Source of the DNA: Desulfuromusa sp.
GTDB lineage: Bacteria; Desulfobacterota; Desulfuromonadia; Desulfuromonadales; Geopsychrobacteraceae
DNA length: 40,849 bases
Assembly: GCA_029933365.1 (NCBI GenBank)
Contig: JAOZOH010000010.1
Coordinates: 1 to 40,849, forward strand
Direction: 5' to 3'
Positions 9,303 through 17,543 of this stretch are shown in pieces. Numbering within the stretch: position 1 is the first letter of the stretch; each line of letters starts with the position of its first letter. The notes under the pieces were generated by a model. The model made no database searches, was not told the DNA's origin, and was given only the letters and a program-made list of their open reading frames with translations. Position numbers and translations under genes: made by a program.

Positions 9303-10118
9303 CTACAGATTGAGTAGAATTTTGATACCGACAATCATCAACAATACTGCAAATATTTTCACCAATTTAGCATGACTGGTACGGCTGGCCAATTTAACCC
9401 CAAGTTGGGCGCAGAGCATTGACAAAGGGGCAACCAGAAATGCAACTAATAAATTAACATAACCAATCGAAAAAGGTGCCACGCTCGAATCTTGGATACC
9501 GTACCAAATATAGCAAATGACAGCAGAAAGGGAAGAAACCACGATCAAGGCACTGGAATTCCCTACCGCTAGATGAATAGGTAGCTGTAAAAATATCAAC
9601 ATCAATGGCACTGCAACGACACCGCCACCAACACCGAAGAAAGCAGAATAAAGGCCGCCAGAAAAACCAACCAAGAGTAAAGAGACTTTTTTCGCCTGAG
9701 CTAAATTTTCCGGTGGAACATAGGGTTTATAAAAAAGCAATTTCAGGCTGACAAGGATTTGCATCAACCCAAAATACATTTTAAGTTTTTCACCGGGGAT
9801 AACTGCTGCGGCTGAGGCGCCAAGGAGAGAACCAACGACTCCACCAAGGGCTAAAAAAGCCACCATGTGCCAATCAACATTACCACGCTTACGATGTCCC
9901 AGAGTGCTGCTGATGGCTGTTGGCAAAATAATGGCGAGGCTGGTTCCAAATGCGGTATGAACAAGGATATCGGGAGAGAAACCAACAATTGCAAACAGCC
10001 AAAGAAACAGAGGGACCAGAATAACACCGCCGCCGATACCCAGCAATCCCGCGACAAACCCGGCAAAGGAGCCAAACAGCAAAGTTAATATAATTATTTG
10101 CGGGGACAAGAGATCCAT
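9303..10118 (-). CDS. TauE/SafE-family membrane transporter (putative sulfite/sulfonate exporter)
   Basis: Polytopic inner-membrane protein with about eight hydrophobic segments in two homologous halves. Each half has the glycine-rich family signature: GLLGIGGGVILVPLFLW in the N-terminal half and FFGVGGGVVAVPLMLIF in the C-terminal half. Family members are assigned to export of sulfite, sulfonates or other organic anions, but the substrate here is unknown. I use the ATG at 10118. A GTG at 10133 would add five residues, and neither start has a clear Shine-Dalgarno sequence. Just upstream lies hairpin repeat copy 1. Confidence 0.88.
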   Translation of the reverse strand: MDLLSPQIIILTLLFGSFAGFVAGLLGIGGGVILVPLFLWLFAIVGFSPDILVHTAFGTSLAIILPTAISSTLGHRKRGNVDWHMVAFLALGGVVGSLLGASAAAVIPGEKLKMYFGLMQILVSLKLLFYKPYVPPENLAQAKKVSLLLVGFSGGLYSAFFGVGGGVVAVPLMLIFLQLPIHLAVGNSSALIVVSSLSAVICYIWYGIQDSSVAPFSIGYVNLLVAFLVAPLSMLCAQLGVKLASRTSHAKLVKIFAVLLMIVGIKILLNL

Positions 10119-10146
10119 AATTGATGGTCTCACAAAAACGATTACT

Positions 10147-10268
10147 GGTTAAGCAAAGATTTTGACCACCAAGGCGTAGTGGTTTTTCAGGGGGGAAGGC
10201 ATACACATGTATGTCGAGATCCTGAGAAACGACTACAACACCGGAGGTCGGAATCTTTGCGACGCCAG
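10147..10268 (+). repeat. Dispersed 122-bp hairpin repeat, copy 1
   Basis: The copy runs from GGTTAAGCAAAG to CTTTGCGACGCCAG and forms a long imperfect hairpin with apex GCATAC-acat-GTATGT. The middle stem pairs TAGTGGTTTTTCAGG with CCTGAGAAACGACTA, and the outer stem pairs AAAGATT and GACC with GGTC and AATCTTT. It shares ends and apex with the copies at 16290 and 35274. It lies between the TauE/SafE gene and the tRNA-Cys terminator. Confidence 0.85.
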
Positions 10269-10305
10269 AAAAAAAGAGTGCCAACCGTAACTGGCTGACA
10301 CTCTT
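10269..10305 (-). terminator. Rho-independent terminator of tRNA-Cys
   Basis: On the minus strand, AAGAGTG pairs with CACTCTT, with an extra inner GCCA/TGGC pairing, and is followed by a run of seven Ts (10269-10275). It begins 6 nt past the tRNA 3' end. Confidence 0.75.
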
Positions 10306-10311
10306 AAATAT

Positions 10312-10385
10312 TGGAGGCCCCGAGCAGATTCGAACTGCTGATAAAGGTGTTGCAGACCTCTGCCTTACCACTTGGCGACGGGGCC
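10312..10385 (-). tRNA. tRNA-Cys (anticodon GCA), CCA encoded
   Basis: A 74-nt cloverleaf read on the minus strand. The acceptor stem GGCCCCG pairs with CGGGGCC, the discriminator is U and CCA is encoded. The anticodon arm GAGGT-CTGCAAC-ACCTT gives anticodon GCA, and the T arm contains GTTCGAATC. U73 and the GCA anticodon are the cysteine identity elements. Confidence 0.97.
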
Positions 10386-10411
10386 GTTAAACGCTGATTT
10401 AACGTCGCAAT

Positions 10412-10440
10412 GAAGTACCAAATCGCTCTGGGAGTGTCAA
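10412..10440 (-). promoter_or_regulatory. Predicted promoter of tRNA-Cys
   Basis: On the minus strand a perfect TTGACA (10435-10440) is followed after 17 nt by TACTTC (10412-10417), about 26 nt before the tRNA 5' end. The -35 box and spacing are good; the -10 box is weak. Confidence 0.5.
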
Positions 10441-10491
10441 GAGAAATCCTTTCTACCTGGATAAAGAGATGTTTCTGAATCCAGCTATTTA

Positions 10492-11871
10492 TCATTCTAT
10501 CTGTTGCCAGCTGATCCGATAAATTGCGTCAGCATGATCATCACTTAAGTACAGGTTCCCATCAGGTCCAACGATGGGAGCTACCGGCCTTCCCCAGGCC
10601 TTACCGTTAACCAGCCACCCACGTAAGAATTCTTTACCCGATTTGCCTACTTGCTGATTCTGGTAGGGTATTCTGATCAGCTTGTAGCCGGTTGGGACAC
10701 TGCGGTTCCAGGAACCGTGATAGGCCACATACAGGCTGTGACGATACTCTTCCGGTGCATTCAAGCGGTCGCCAAAGGTGATCCCCAATGGTGCTGAGTG
10801 AGCGGGCAAATCGATCCTGCTTGCAAGCGTTTCCTGACAACGCCCGGAAGACCCAAGATCGGGATCAGGAACCTGCTGACCATAGCAGTCAGGCCAGCCA
10901 TAATCACCACCAGCAACAATCCGGTTAATTTCATCTGGAGGCAAGTCATCACCCAGCTGGTCGCGACCGTTATCACTGCCCCAGAGAACTTTACCATCTG
11001 GAGAAAAAGTTAATCCAACCGTATTTCTTAACCCCCGGGCAAAGATTAAAGATTTACCGGTCACAGGATCAACTTTCAGAACAGTCGCCCGTCTTGGGTC
11101 AGCTTCTGCACAGGCGTTACAGCGGGAGCCAATCGACAGATAGAGGAAACCATCCATTCCCAGAGATAGAGACCGGGTCCAATGGCCACCATCATCTGGC
11201 AACCCATCCAGAACAACTTTGACCTGATCGATTTGATTATCCTGATCAGTATCCTGTAATTCCAGCAGTTGTGATGGTTCCGCAACATACAGCTTGCCAT
11301 CATTCCAAACCAGACCATGGGGACGATCCATACCAACATGATAAAGAATTGACTTGTCACTATAGCCATCATGATCAGTATCCCCAAGCTGATAAATAGC
11401 GCCCAGTTTAGGGATAGAGACATACAGGTTTCCAGCGGGATCAAAGGTCATCATCCGCGCCGGTCCCGGCAGCTTGGCAAACAGCTGAATGTCAATATCG
11501 GCAAAAGACTCGAGAAATCGTTCAGAGGCAAAAGCGGCGCTTCGATCCGTACCTTTGGCCACAATGGAAACAGAATGGCCCGTTTGACCACCCTCCTGCA
11601 TCCGTTGTTTAAATGCAGAAATACTGACACTGCGACTGGGAAACATTTGATTCATAGTCAGTAATACTGTCAGTGCTGTGAACGCCAGAGTTAAAGCAGT
11701 CAGCTTACCGCCAACAGTTTTGTGCATAACCCCCATACCGAAACCCAACAACAATGTTGGTCCAAGAATATAAAGATTGCTATACTGTGGCAGACTATTC
11801 AGCAAAAAAGCACTGAACCAGCCCGACAGGAGTAAGATACAACCCAGCGTCAGCAGAAGCTTTTTTTTCAT
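10492..11871 (-). CDS. Membrane-anchored sorbosone/glucose dehydrogenase-like beta-propeller protein (PQQ-type)
   Basis: Protein of 459 residues. The N-terminus has two or three hydrophobic helices (about 4-24, 33-49 and 56-73), so it is probably anchored in the inner membrane with a periplasmic propeller. The propeller blades show family wording such as RMMTFDPAGNLYVSIP, GLRNTVGLTFSPDGKVLWGSDN and GPDGNLYLSDDHADAIYRI. Two DxDxD calcium-type loops (DTDHDG, DTDQDN) and a CNAC pair are present, as in L-sorbosone dehydrogenase-like proteins. The family oxidises sugars or aldehydes with PQQ; substrate and cofactor here are unproven. It lies 120 nt downstream of the phosphopantetheinyl transferase gene, on the same strand, with no clear link to it. 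Confidence 0.82.
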   Translation of the reverse strand: MKKKLLLTLGCILLLSGWFSAFLLNSLPQYSNLYILGPTLLLGFGMGVMHKTVGGKLTALTLAFTALTVLLTMNQMFPSRSVSISAFKQRMQEGGQTGHSVSIVAKGTDRSAAFASERFLESFADIDIQLFAKLPGPARMMTFDPAGNLYVSIPKLGAIYQLGDTDHDGYSDKSILYHVGMDRPHGLVWNDGKLYVAEPSQLLELQDTDQDNQIDQVKVVLDGLPDDGGHWTRSLSLGMDGFLYLSIGSRCNACAEADPRRATVLKVDPVTGKSLIFARGLRNTVGLTFSPDGKVLWGSDNGRDQLGDDLPPDEINRIVAGGDYGWPDCYGQQVPDPDLGSSGRCQETLASRIDLPAHSAPLGITFGDRLNAPEEYRHSLYVAYHGSWNRSVPTGYKLIRIPYQNQQVGKSGKEFLRGWLVNGKAWGRPVAPIVGPDGNLYLSDDHADAIYRISWQQIE

Positions 11872-11991
11872 CAGAATCTGCCCTTATGGTTAAGTATTAA
11901 TACAGTCACACTTATAGAATAGCACAGAGTAACAAACAGGAAAGAAACTCCGAAATTATCCCGCAACAACAGAACCTGTCTGTAGCCTCGG

Positions 11992-12690
11992 TTATACAGA
12001 AAAGTTGAATCTGCAAATTGATCTGATTTCTGTGTTTGTTGCTACAGTAGAAATATAGCCAGGGGTTAAGAACAGCTTTGTCAGATAACAGCCGTTCGAC
12101 ATTGGAGATAATCGTTCTTCAGGCTTCAGGCTACTGAAGCCTGAACCCAGCATTTTCAAAACAGCCTCTTTTCGTGTCCAGAGTCGGTAGAATTCCCGGC
12201 GTTGCCGAATTCTTAAAAATTTCATCAACTGATTCATTTCGGCCAGGTCAAAATACCGAGCCGCCAGTAATTGAAAGTCGAGAGCAGGATCATTTTTTTC
12301 AATATCAATCCCCACATCAAAACCATCAGTGACAGCGATAACAGCCCAAGAACCTGAATGTGACAAGTTAAAGAAGATTGTAGAATTATGTTCTGCTGAC
12401 AGGAAGGGCTTTCCATTTTCATTATAGCGAAATCGGATAAAACTTGGTGCCTGGTTAAGATACATCCCCAGGAGCTGACGTAAATGGCTCCTCGCCAAAA
12501 TAAAATATTGCTTTTTCTGCGGATCAAGTAGCCTCTCTGCCCTTTTAAGTTCATCTACAGATAATATGGATTGTTGCTGCTGAATTTTTTCAGCAGGGCT
12601 ATCCAGCTCAAAGCGCCATAGATGCAATTCCCCAGCCTTGAGAGCTAACTCAGACGGCGGATGTTGCCAGCGGGTGATTTCAGGTTTCAC
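11992..12690 (-). CDS. 4'-phosphopantetheinyl transferase, Sfp/Gsp type
   Basis: Transfers phosphopantetheine from CoA to the serine of ACP domains. The likely targets are the four tandem ACPs of PfaA in the same gene run. It is a 232-residue pseudo-dimeric Sfp-type enzyme. Motifs are FNLSHSG (residues 107-113), VGIDIE with the Mg-binding acids Asp129 and Glu131, and FYRLWTRKEAVLKMLGSG (167-184). The open frame extends to 12792 inside oleD, but the GTG at 12690 is preferred: AAGGA lies 7 nt before it and it begins 1 nt after the oleD stop. It is the last gene of the cluster. No convincing terminator follows it. Confidence 0.92.
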   Translation of the reverse strand: MKPEITRWQHPPSELALKAGELHLWRFELDSPAEKIQQQQSILSVDELKRAERLLDPQKKQYFILARSHLRQLLGMYLNQAPSFIRFRYNENGKPFLSAEHNSTIFFNLSHSGSWAVIAVTDGFDVGIDIEKNDPALDFQLLAARYFDLAEMNQLMKFLRIRQRREFYRLWTRKEAVLKMLGSGFSSLKPEERLSPMSNGCYLTKLFLTPGYISTVATNTEIRSICRFNFSV

Positions 12691-12691
12691 A

Positions 12692-13684
12692 TCAGTGTCC
12701 TTGTTGCAACCAACTCTGCAGACGCTTGAGTCCTTCATCAATAGACACCTCAGGCTGATAACCAAAATCGCGTCTGGCAGCTGAAAGATCAAACCAGTGC
12801 GCCGTAGACAGCTCTTTCGCCATAAATCGGGTCATCCGGGGTTCGTCTGAAAGCTTGAACAGCCGGCAAACATTTTCTAAGAGAGCTCCAACTATAGAAG
12901 CAAGTTGAGGAGAAATTGTTTTTTCCACTGCCGGAATACCGCCAGCAGCAAGTATTCGATTGATAATATCCCATAAAGGTAAAGGTTCATCGTTGGAAAT
13001 AAAATATGTTTTGCCAGCAACGGCAGAACCAATGGAGAGTTTTTCTGCAGCCAGAATATGGGCATTGGCTGCATTATCAATATAAACACTATCCACAAGA
13101 CAGGGACGATCTCCGATTCTGCGCAGAGCGCCTGCCCTACCCCGTTCCAGAATTCGTGGCACCAGATGGTTATCCTCCGGACCCCAAATCAGATGCGGAC
13201 GCAACGCAACAGTTGCCAGGGTAGCGTCGTTAGCAGCTAGGACAAGCTGTTCAGCTTCAGCTTTAGTCTGCGGATACCAGGAAAGATAATGATCAGGGTA
13301 TGGTACCGACTCGTCGATACCTTCCATGTCGGAACCGTCAAAAACGACACTGGGGGAACTGGTATAAATCAGGCGAGTGATATCGCATTTCCTACAGGCC
13401 TGAATGACATTTTTGGTACCGATAACATTAGGTCGATAATAATCCTCATAGCGACCCCAAACTCCAGCTTTTGCTGCGACATGATAAACCAGGTCACAGC
13501 CATCGACAGCTTTAATAACGGCAGAGGTATCGCTCAAATCACCCACAATCTGTTCAACGCCAAGTGCTGTCAATTGAGGATAAATATTGCGTGAAAAAGA
13601 ACAGACATCACTTCCTTGAGCAAGCAATAGCTTAACAATTGCTTTCCCAAGAAAACCACCACCGCCAGTGACTAGAACCCTCAT
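12692..13684 (-). CDS. oleD: OleD-like NAD(P)-dependent 2-alkyl-3-oxoalkanoate reductase
   Basis: Short-chain dehydrogenase/epimerase-fold enzyme that reduces the beta-keto acid made by OleA to a beta-hydroxy acid. It has 330 residues. The Rossmann motif is TGGGGFLG (residues 6-13), the active-site serine lies in YTSSPSVVFDG, and the YxxxK pair is Tyr137/Lys141 in WYPQTKAEAE. The segment TSSPSVVFDGSDMEGIDESV is typical of OleD and related 3-beta-HSD-like enzymes. Its ATG overlaps the oleC stop as ATGA, and the transferase gene follows after 1 nt. Confidence 0.93.
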   Translation of the reverse strand: MRVLVTGGGGFLGKAIVKLLLAQGSDVCSFSRNIYPQLTALGVEQIVGDLSDTSAVIKAVDGCDLVYHVAAKAGVWGRYEDYYRPNVIGTKNVIQACRKCDITRLIYTSSPSVVFDGSDMEGIDESVPYPDHYLSWYPQTKAEAEQLVLAANDATLATVALRPHLIWGPEDNHLVPRILERGRAGALRRIGDRPCLVDSVYIDNAANAHILAAEKLSIGSAVAGKTYFISNDEPLPLWDIINRILAAGGIPAVEKTISPQLASIVGALLENVCRLFKLSDEPRMTRFMAKELSTAHWFDLSAARRDFGYQPEVSIDEGLKRLQSWLQQGH

Positions 13685-15345
13685 CGTAATTGCTCCTGAG
13701 CCCAGTCGGCGAGTTTTTCGCGAAAAATTTTTGCATTATGACGGATATCTACGGGGAAACCTGGGTGGATTAAGAACTGCTGAATAGTTTTTGTCAGTTC
13801 ATGAGACTGAGCAATACTCTTCAGTTCATTAAGCAGCTGCTTTTGCTCTTGTTGATTAAGTCCCTTGTCCAATTCGACACAAATAACGGGCTGCATCTCT
13901 TCAGCCGCACCAACGCCAACCAGCGCAGTACGAAAAACGTTATCATGGCTATTGAAAATTGCTTCACAGGGGATGGTGAACAGAGTTTCCTTTGAAGTAA
14001 CAACCCGATGCGCCTTGCGACCACAAAACCAGATCCGTCCCAGTTGATCCCGATAACCGAGATCTCCCATTCGGTGAAAGAAGCTCCCTTCAGAGTCAGC
14101 AATTTTTGCCAGCCGGGTTGATTCAACACGATTGTAATAACTGCGGGTCACCTGAGGACCTTTGACCACGATTTCACCGATCTCTCCTGCGGCAACTTTC
14201 AAATCATCCTGCCAGATAGAAATTTCCTGATCACTAATCCGAATAATTTCAAGTTGAATACTTGGAACGGGAAATCCGATACAGACTCCCTTTCCCTGAT
14301 CAGTAGCTAAACGGGTTTCATGGAGAATAGTTTCACTACCTATAGAACAGACAGGTAGGGACTCGGTGGCGCCATAGGGAGTAAAAACTTGAACCCCGGG
14401 ATTGAGCATTTTGATGAATTTTGCCAACACCACAGCCGGAACCGGTGCCCCTGCTGATATAACTCTTTTCAGTGATGGCAGTTTAATCCCATGCTCTTCA
14501 CCATAAAGACCAACCCGCCGAATCAACGCCGGGGAACCAAACATGGTGGTAACATTGAAATGCTTGATCGCAGTAATTATATTTTCGGGATTCACCGAAC
14601 CAGGGCGGGTAAAATCCATCCCTGGAATCACCGAAGTCATCCCCAGTGCCGGAGCAAACAGGGCAAATAACGGGAAAGTCGGTAGGTCGATCTCCCCAGG
14701 TGTAATTTGATAGACATCCTTTAACGCTTCAACCTGCGCAATGAAGTTACCATGGCTGTAAACTGCCCCCTTGGGAACACCGGTACTGCCGCTGGTGAAT
14801 AATATCGCAGCAGTTTCATCAGCTGCCGTGCGGGCAGTTTCATAATGATGATTCTGGGCAATCGGCTCAGTCAGTTTAGCCAGAGTTGTTCCACCCCAGA
14901 ACAAGCGCGACCCAACCGTTAGAATTATTTTCAGACTCTCTTTTCCCCAGCCGAGCAACAATCTGGCAATTTGCGCCTTGGGAATACCGATAAAAGCTTC
15001 TGGCTCAGCTTCGGCCAGACACACCTTAAGGTTCTTAACTCCCATGCCCGGATCAATCAATATTGGCACCGCACCAACTTTAAAAAGGGCGAATGTCAGA
15101 GCAAAGAAATCAAGACTGGGATTGACCATGAGAACAGTACGCATGCCACGGATTATACCAATCGACTCCAAACCTGCGGCGATTCTTTTACTTTTCTGAT
15201 CAAGTTCAGCGTAAGAATAAGTCTGATAAAACGGTTGATTGTCTTTGCTCCGCTTATAGGGAAAGTGAACGGCTGGCGTGGTGGGCTGGTTTGCGGCCAT
15301 GAGGGGTAAATGGGCTGCAATATTATAGTTTATTGATTCGGACAT
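13681..15345 (-). CDS. oleC: OleC-like beta-lactone synthetase (AMP-forming, ANL superfamily)
   Basis: ATP-dependent adenylating enzyme. OleC proteins activate the beta-hydroxy acid from OleD and cyclise it to a beta-lactone. It has 554 residues, the usual OleC length. The P-loop-like A3 motif ILFTSGSTGVPKG is at residues 181-193, followed by FTPYGATESLPVCSIGSE (A5) and GDLGYRDQLGRIWFCGRKAHR (A7/A8, split here across two beta strands). The C-terminal subdomain is present. AGGAT precedes the ATG, which begins 6 nt after the oleB stop. By sequence alone it could be read as an acyl-CoA ligase, but the oleABCD order supports OleC. Confidence 0.92.
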   Translation of the reverse strand: MSESINYNIAAHLPLMAANQPTTPAVHFPYKRSKDNQPFYQTYSYAELDQKSKRIAAGLESIGIIRGMRTVLMVNPSLDFFALTFALFKVGAVPILIDPGMGVKNLKVCLAEAEPEAFIGIPKAQIARLLLGWGKESLKIILTVGSRLFWGGTTLAKLTEPIAQNHHYETARTAADETAAILFTSGSTGVPKGAVYSHGNFIAQVEALKDVYQITPGEIDLPTFPLFALFAPALGMTSVIPGMDFTRPGSVNPENIITAIKHFNVTTMFGSPALIRRVGLYGEEHGIKLPSLKRVISAGAPVPAVVLAKFIKMLNPGVQVFTPYGATESLPVCSIGSETILHETRLATDQGKGVCIGFPVPSIQLEIIRISDQEISIWQDDLKVAAGEIGEIVVKGPQVTRSYYNRVESTRLAKIADSEGSFFHRMGDLGYRDQLGRIWFCGRKAHRVVTSKETLFTIPCEAIFNSHDNVFRTALVGVGAAEEMQPVICVELDKGLNQQEQKQLLNELKSIAQSHELTKTIQQFLIHPGFPVDIRHNAKIFREKLADWAQEQLR

Positions 15346-15351
15346 GAATCA

Positions 15352-16263
15352 CTATCCTGATATTGGCAGCGGGTGGTCCTGCAAGAAACTATTAATTATT
15401 GGCAGAATTTCGTTACTGGCATCTTCCAGAATATAATGACCACAATCGGCAAATGGATGAACGTCTGCTTGAGGGAAATGTTTCATCCATTCAGCAAGAA
15501 AGTTGCGATCAAAAACAAAATCCTTTTCTCCCCAACAGATGCACGTTGGAAGATCACTGAATTGAGCCAGACCAACTTCAATCTGACTGATCAAATCATA
15601 ACCAGGGTCTTCGGGTTGTAGCGGGATATCCTGCACAAAACGGAGTGTCGCGACGCGGTGTTGCCAGTTATCATAGGGACTGCAGTAAGCTTTACGTAAT
15701 TCTGAGGGCATCCGTTGACGTTGACAGCCAACCCACGCAGCCCCTCGGGCAAACAGGTTGAGTCCCTGCACCAGAAAAACACCTAATTGAGTATCTCGAC
15801 AGATTTTCAAAGCCAGCGGTAATTTTTTCGTGGTGGGCAAGTGAAATGCTGCGGTGTTCAGTATGACCAACCGCGCTATCCGTTCAGGATGACGGATTGC
15901 CCATGCCATGCCAATCATCCCCCCCCAATCGTGAAGAACCAGAGTGATTTTTTTCTGCAGTTTCAAGTTACTCAATAACACATCAAGATCATCAACCCGT
16001 TGTTTCAGGGTATAGGAATATTGTGAATCAGCAGGTTTATCGGAGAGTCCACAGCCAATATGGTCGGGGACAATCACACGATAATTACCACGCAACTCAC
16101 GCACCAGGTTGCGATAATAAAAGGACCAGGAGGGATTACCATGCAACATAACAACCGGATCACCCTTCCCTTCATCCAGATAATGGTATTGCAATCCATT
16201 CAGGTCGAAATAATTATTTCTAAAGGGGTATTCAGATTTGAACAGAGCAGAATTATTTTCCAT
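15352..16263 (-). CDS. oleB: OleB-like beta-lactone decarboxylase (alpha/beta hydrolase)
   Basis: Haloalkane-dehalogenase-like hydrolase. OleB proteins decarboxylate the beta-lactone from OleC to the cis-olefin. It has 303 residues. The oxyanion segment HGNPSW is at 41-46, the nucleophile is Asp112 in LVLHDWGGMIG, and the catalytic His is His276 in ADCGHYIL. The frame is open to a TTG at 16299 inside hairpin repeat copy 2. The ATG at 16263 has an AAGAG site and a normal N-terminus, so I take it as the start. The 153 nt before it are mostly the repeat, the largest gap in the pfa-ole run. Confidence 0.93.
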   Translation of the reverse strand: MENNSALFKSEYPFRNNYFDLNGLQYHYLDEGKGDPVVMLHGNPSWSFYYRNLVRELRGNYRVIVPDHIGCGLSDKPADSQYSYTLKQRVDDLDVLLSNLKLQKKITLVLHDWGGMIGMAWAIRHPERIARLVILNTAAFHLPTTKKLPLALKICRDTQLGVFLVQGLNLFARGAAWVGCQRQRMPSELRKAYCSPYDNWQHRVATLRFVQDIPLQPEDPGYDLISQIEVGLAQFSDLPTCICWGEKDFVFDRNFLAEWMKHFPQADVHPFADCGHYILEDASNEILPIINSFLQDHPLPISG

Positions 16264-16289
16264 TGTTGGTCTCTTAAAAAGGAAGGGAT

Positions 16290-16412
16290 GGCTAAGCAAA
16301 AAATTTAATCTGCAAGGCGGAGTAATTTTTCAGGGGCGCAGACATACACCAGTATGTCAAGGTCAAGAAAAACTGCGATAACACCGCAGATTGGAGATTT
16401 TTGCGACGCCAG
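16290..16412 (+). repeat. Dispersed 122-bp hairpin repeat, copy 2, inside the pfa-ole cluster
   Basis: Runs from GGCTAAGCAAAAAAT to GATTTTTGCGACGCCAG. The apex GACATAC-acca-GTATGTC and the outer stem AATCTGC/GCAGATT are self-complementary. It lies between oleA and oleB, so a transcript crossing both genes would carry it as a long hairpin. Confidence 0.85.
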
Positions 16413-16416
16413 CATA

Positions 16417-17460
16417 TTACCATTGGATTGCCATCATAAGACAGTTGAGTCCGCTGCCAATACCCAGAAAACCAACCAGGTCTCCGGGGCGCAGCTCGTC
16501 ACGCTCCCTGGCAATCGCGGCGGTAATCGGTAGAGAGACAGTTCCCATATTACCAAGAAACTCAAAAGTGGGAAAATCTTTAGCAGGATCAACCCCGATT
16601 GTCTGCAGTATCAATTTTTGATGAGCTTCTCCCACCTGATGACAAATAACTTTGTCAATCCGGTCAGCAGTAATTCCAAGTTCCTTGGAGAAAGCCTCCC
16701 AAGTCCGCTTACCCAGTTCCACACCATGCTTCATGACAGCAACAGCATCAGTCTGCATATAAGGAACATGGTTTTCAGGGGACTCGGTGTTGATACCCCA
16801 ACGACAAAGTTTGTGATATTGCGGTTCAGCGATATTAACACCACCGAGTAATTTTGGGCGTCTGGACGGAGAAAAAGAACCATCTGTCAGCAAAACTGCC
16901 GCAGCACCGGAACCACCTGTCAGTGTGGCCAGAGAGGTTGTAAACAACTCCATCGATGGATTTGCCAACATCTCACTGATCATAATTTCATTGATTTCAC
17001 GGGAACTTTCACATGCCACAACCAGGCCGGCACGGATCTGCCCAAGTTCTATCCGATTAGCGATATCAAGAACCCCATTCAGCACCCCGAGGCAGGCATT
17101 TGATGTGTCATAGATGGCAGCATCTCCCTGCACGCCAAGGGCAGCCGCAACCTGACATGCCGTTGCCGGCTCAAAATGCTCGCGACAAACCCCGGCATAA
17201 ACCACAGCACCAAGGTCTTGTGGGGCAATATTACGCACCTGTAACGCTTTTTTCGCCGCAGCAATAGCGCCATGCGAAATCGGCGTATTCGGCTTCCACC
17301 AGCGGCGTTCTCGAATTCCCGTCAGTGCCTCTAATTGGCCAGGGGTTATATGCAGGGTCTCATACATTGGCCGCAAACGGCTTTCCAGTTCCGCTGAAGT
17401 GATGACGATCGGTGCCAGTTCGTAGCCAACGGATTCGATGTAAACTCTTGAATATTTCAT
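16417..17460 (-). CDS. oleA: OleA-like thiolase: head-to-head (non-decarboxylative Claisen) acyl condensation
   Basis: Joins two acyl thioesters to a 2-alkyl-3-oxoalkanoate, the first committed step of olefin formation. It has 347 residues and a FabH/thiolase fold. The catalytic residues are Cys123 (DTSNACLGVLNG), His274 (ICHQVGEAH) and Asn304 (FLGNMGTVSLP). Glu97 in REHFEPAT lies 26 residues before the Cys, the spacing of the OleA-specific glutamate (Glu117/Cys143) in Xanthomonas OleA. That glutamate separates OleA from ordinary FabH. The ATG at 17460 lies 83 nt after the flavoprotein gene stop. Chain-length preference cannot be read from the sequence. Confidence 0.94.
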   Translation of the reverse strand: MKYSRVYIESVGYELAPIVITSAELESRLRPMYETLHITPGQLEALTGIRERRWWKPNTPISHGAIAAAKKALQVRNIAPQDLGAVVYAGVCREHFEPATACQVAAALGVQGDAAIYDTSNACLGVLNGVLDIANRIELGQIRAGLVVACESSREINEIMISEMLANPSMELFTTSLATLTGGSGAAAVLLTDGSFSPSRRPKLLGGVNIAEPQYHKLCRWGINTESPENHVPYMQTDAVAVMKHGVELGKRTWEAFSKELGITADRIDKVICHQVGEAHQKLILQTIGVDPAKDFPTFEFLGNMGTVSLPITAAIARERDELRPGDLVGFLGIGSGLNCLMMAIQW

Positions 17461-17494
17461 CTGATTTCTTCGTTTATCGCAAGAAGGATAATGA

Positions 17495-17530
17495 TGCCAG
17501 GGTGATTTTGTAACATAGAAATACCTGGCA
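17495..17530. repeat. Small inverted repeat upstream of oleA
   Basis: TGCCAGG (17495-17501) and CCTGGCA (17524-17530) are perfectly complementary around a 22-nt spacer, within the 83-nt gap between the flavoprotein gene and oleA. It could be a transcript hairpin or an operator. No T-run follows on the minus strand, so it is not a good terminator. Confidence 0.35.
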
Positions 17531-17543
17531 GGTGAAGTGCCTC

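Noticed and set aside
10147..10268. CRISPR repeats, because similar words recur in the window
   Set aside because: The three copies are isolated, 122 bp long and several kilobases apart, with no short regular repeat-spacer pattern and no cas genes.
10269..10385. tRNA-Cys as an integration site of a genomic island
   Set aside because: No integrase gene and no duplicate of the tRNA 3' end was found in the window; kept only as a low-interest idea.
13681..15345. Plain fatty acyl-CoA ligase feeding beta-oxidation
   Set aside because: Position within a complete oleA-B-C-D order with overlaps, and the 554-residue OleC-like layout, favour beta-lactone synthetase.
16264..16299. Longer OleB with 12 extra N-terminal residues
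   Set aside because: The extension starts at a TTG within the hairpin repeat and has no conserved character; the ATG at 16263 has a usable ribosome-binding site.
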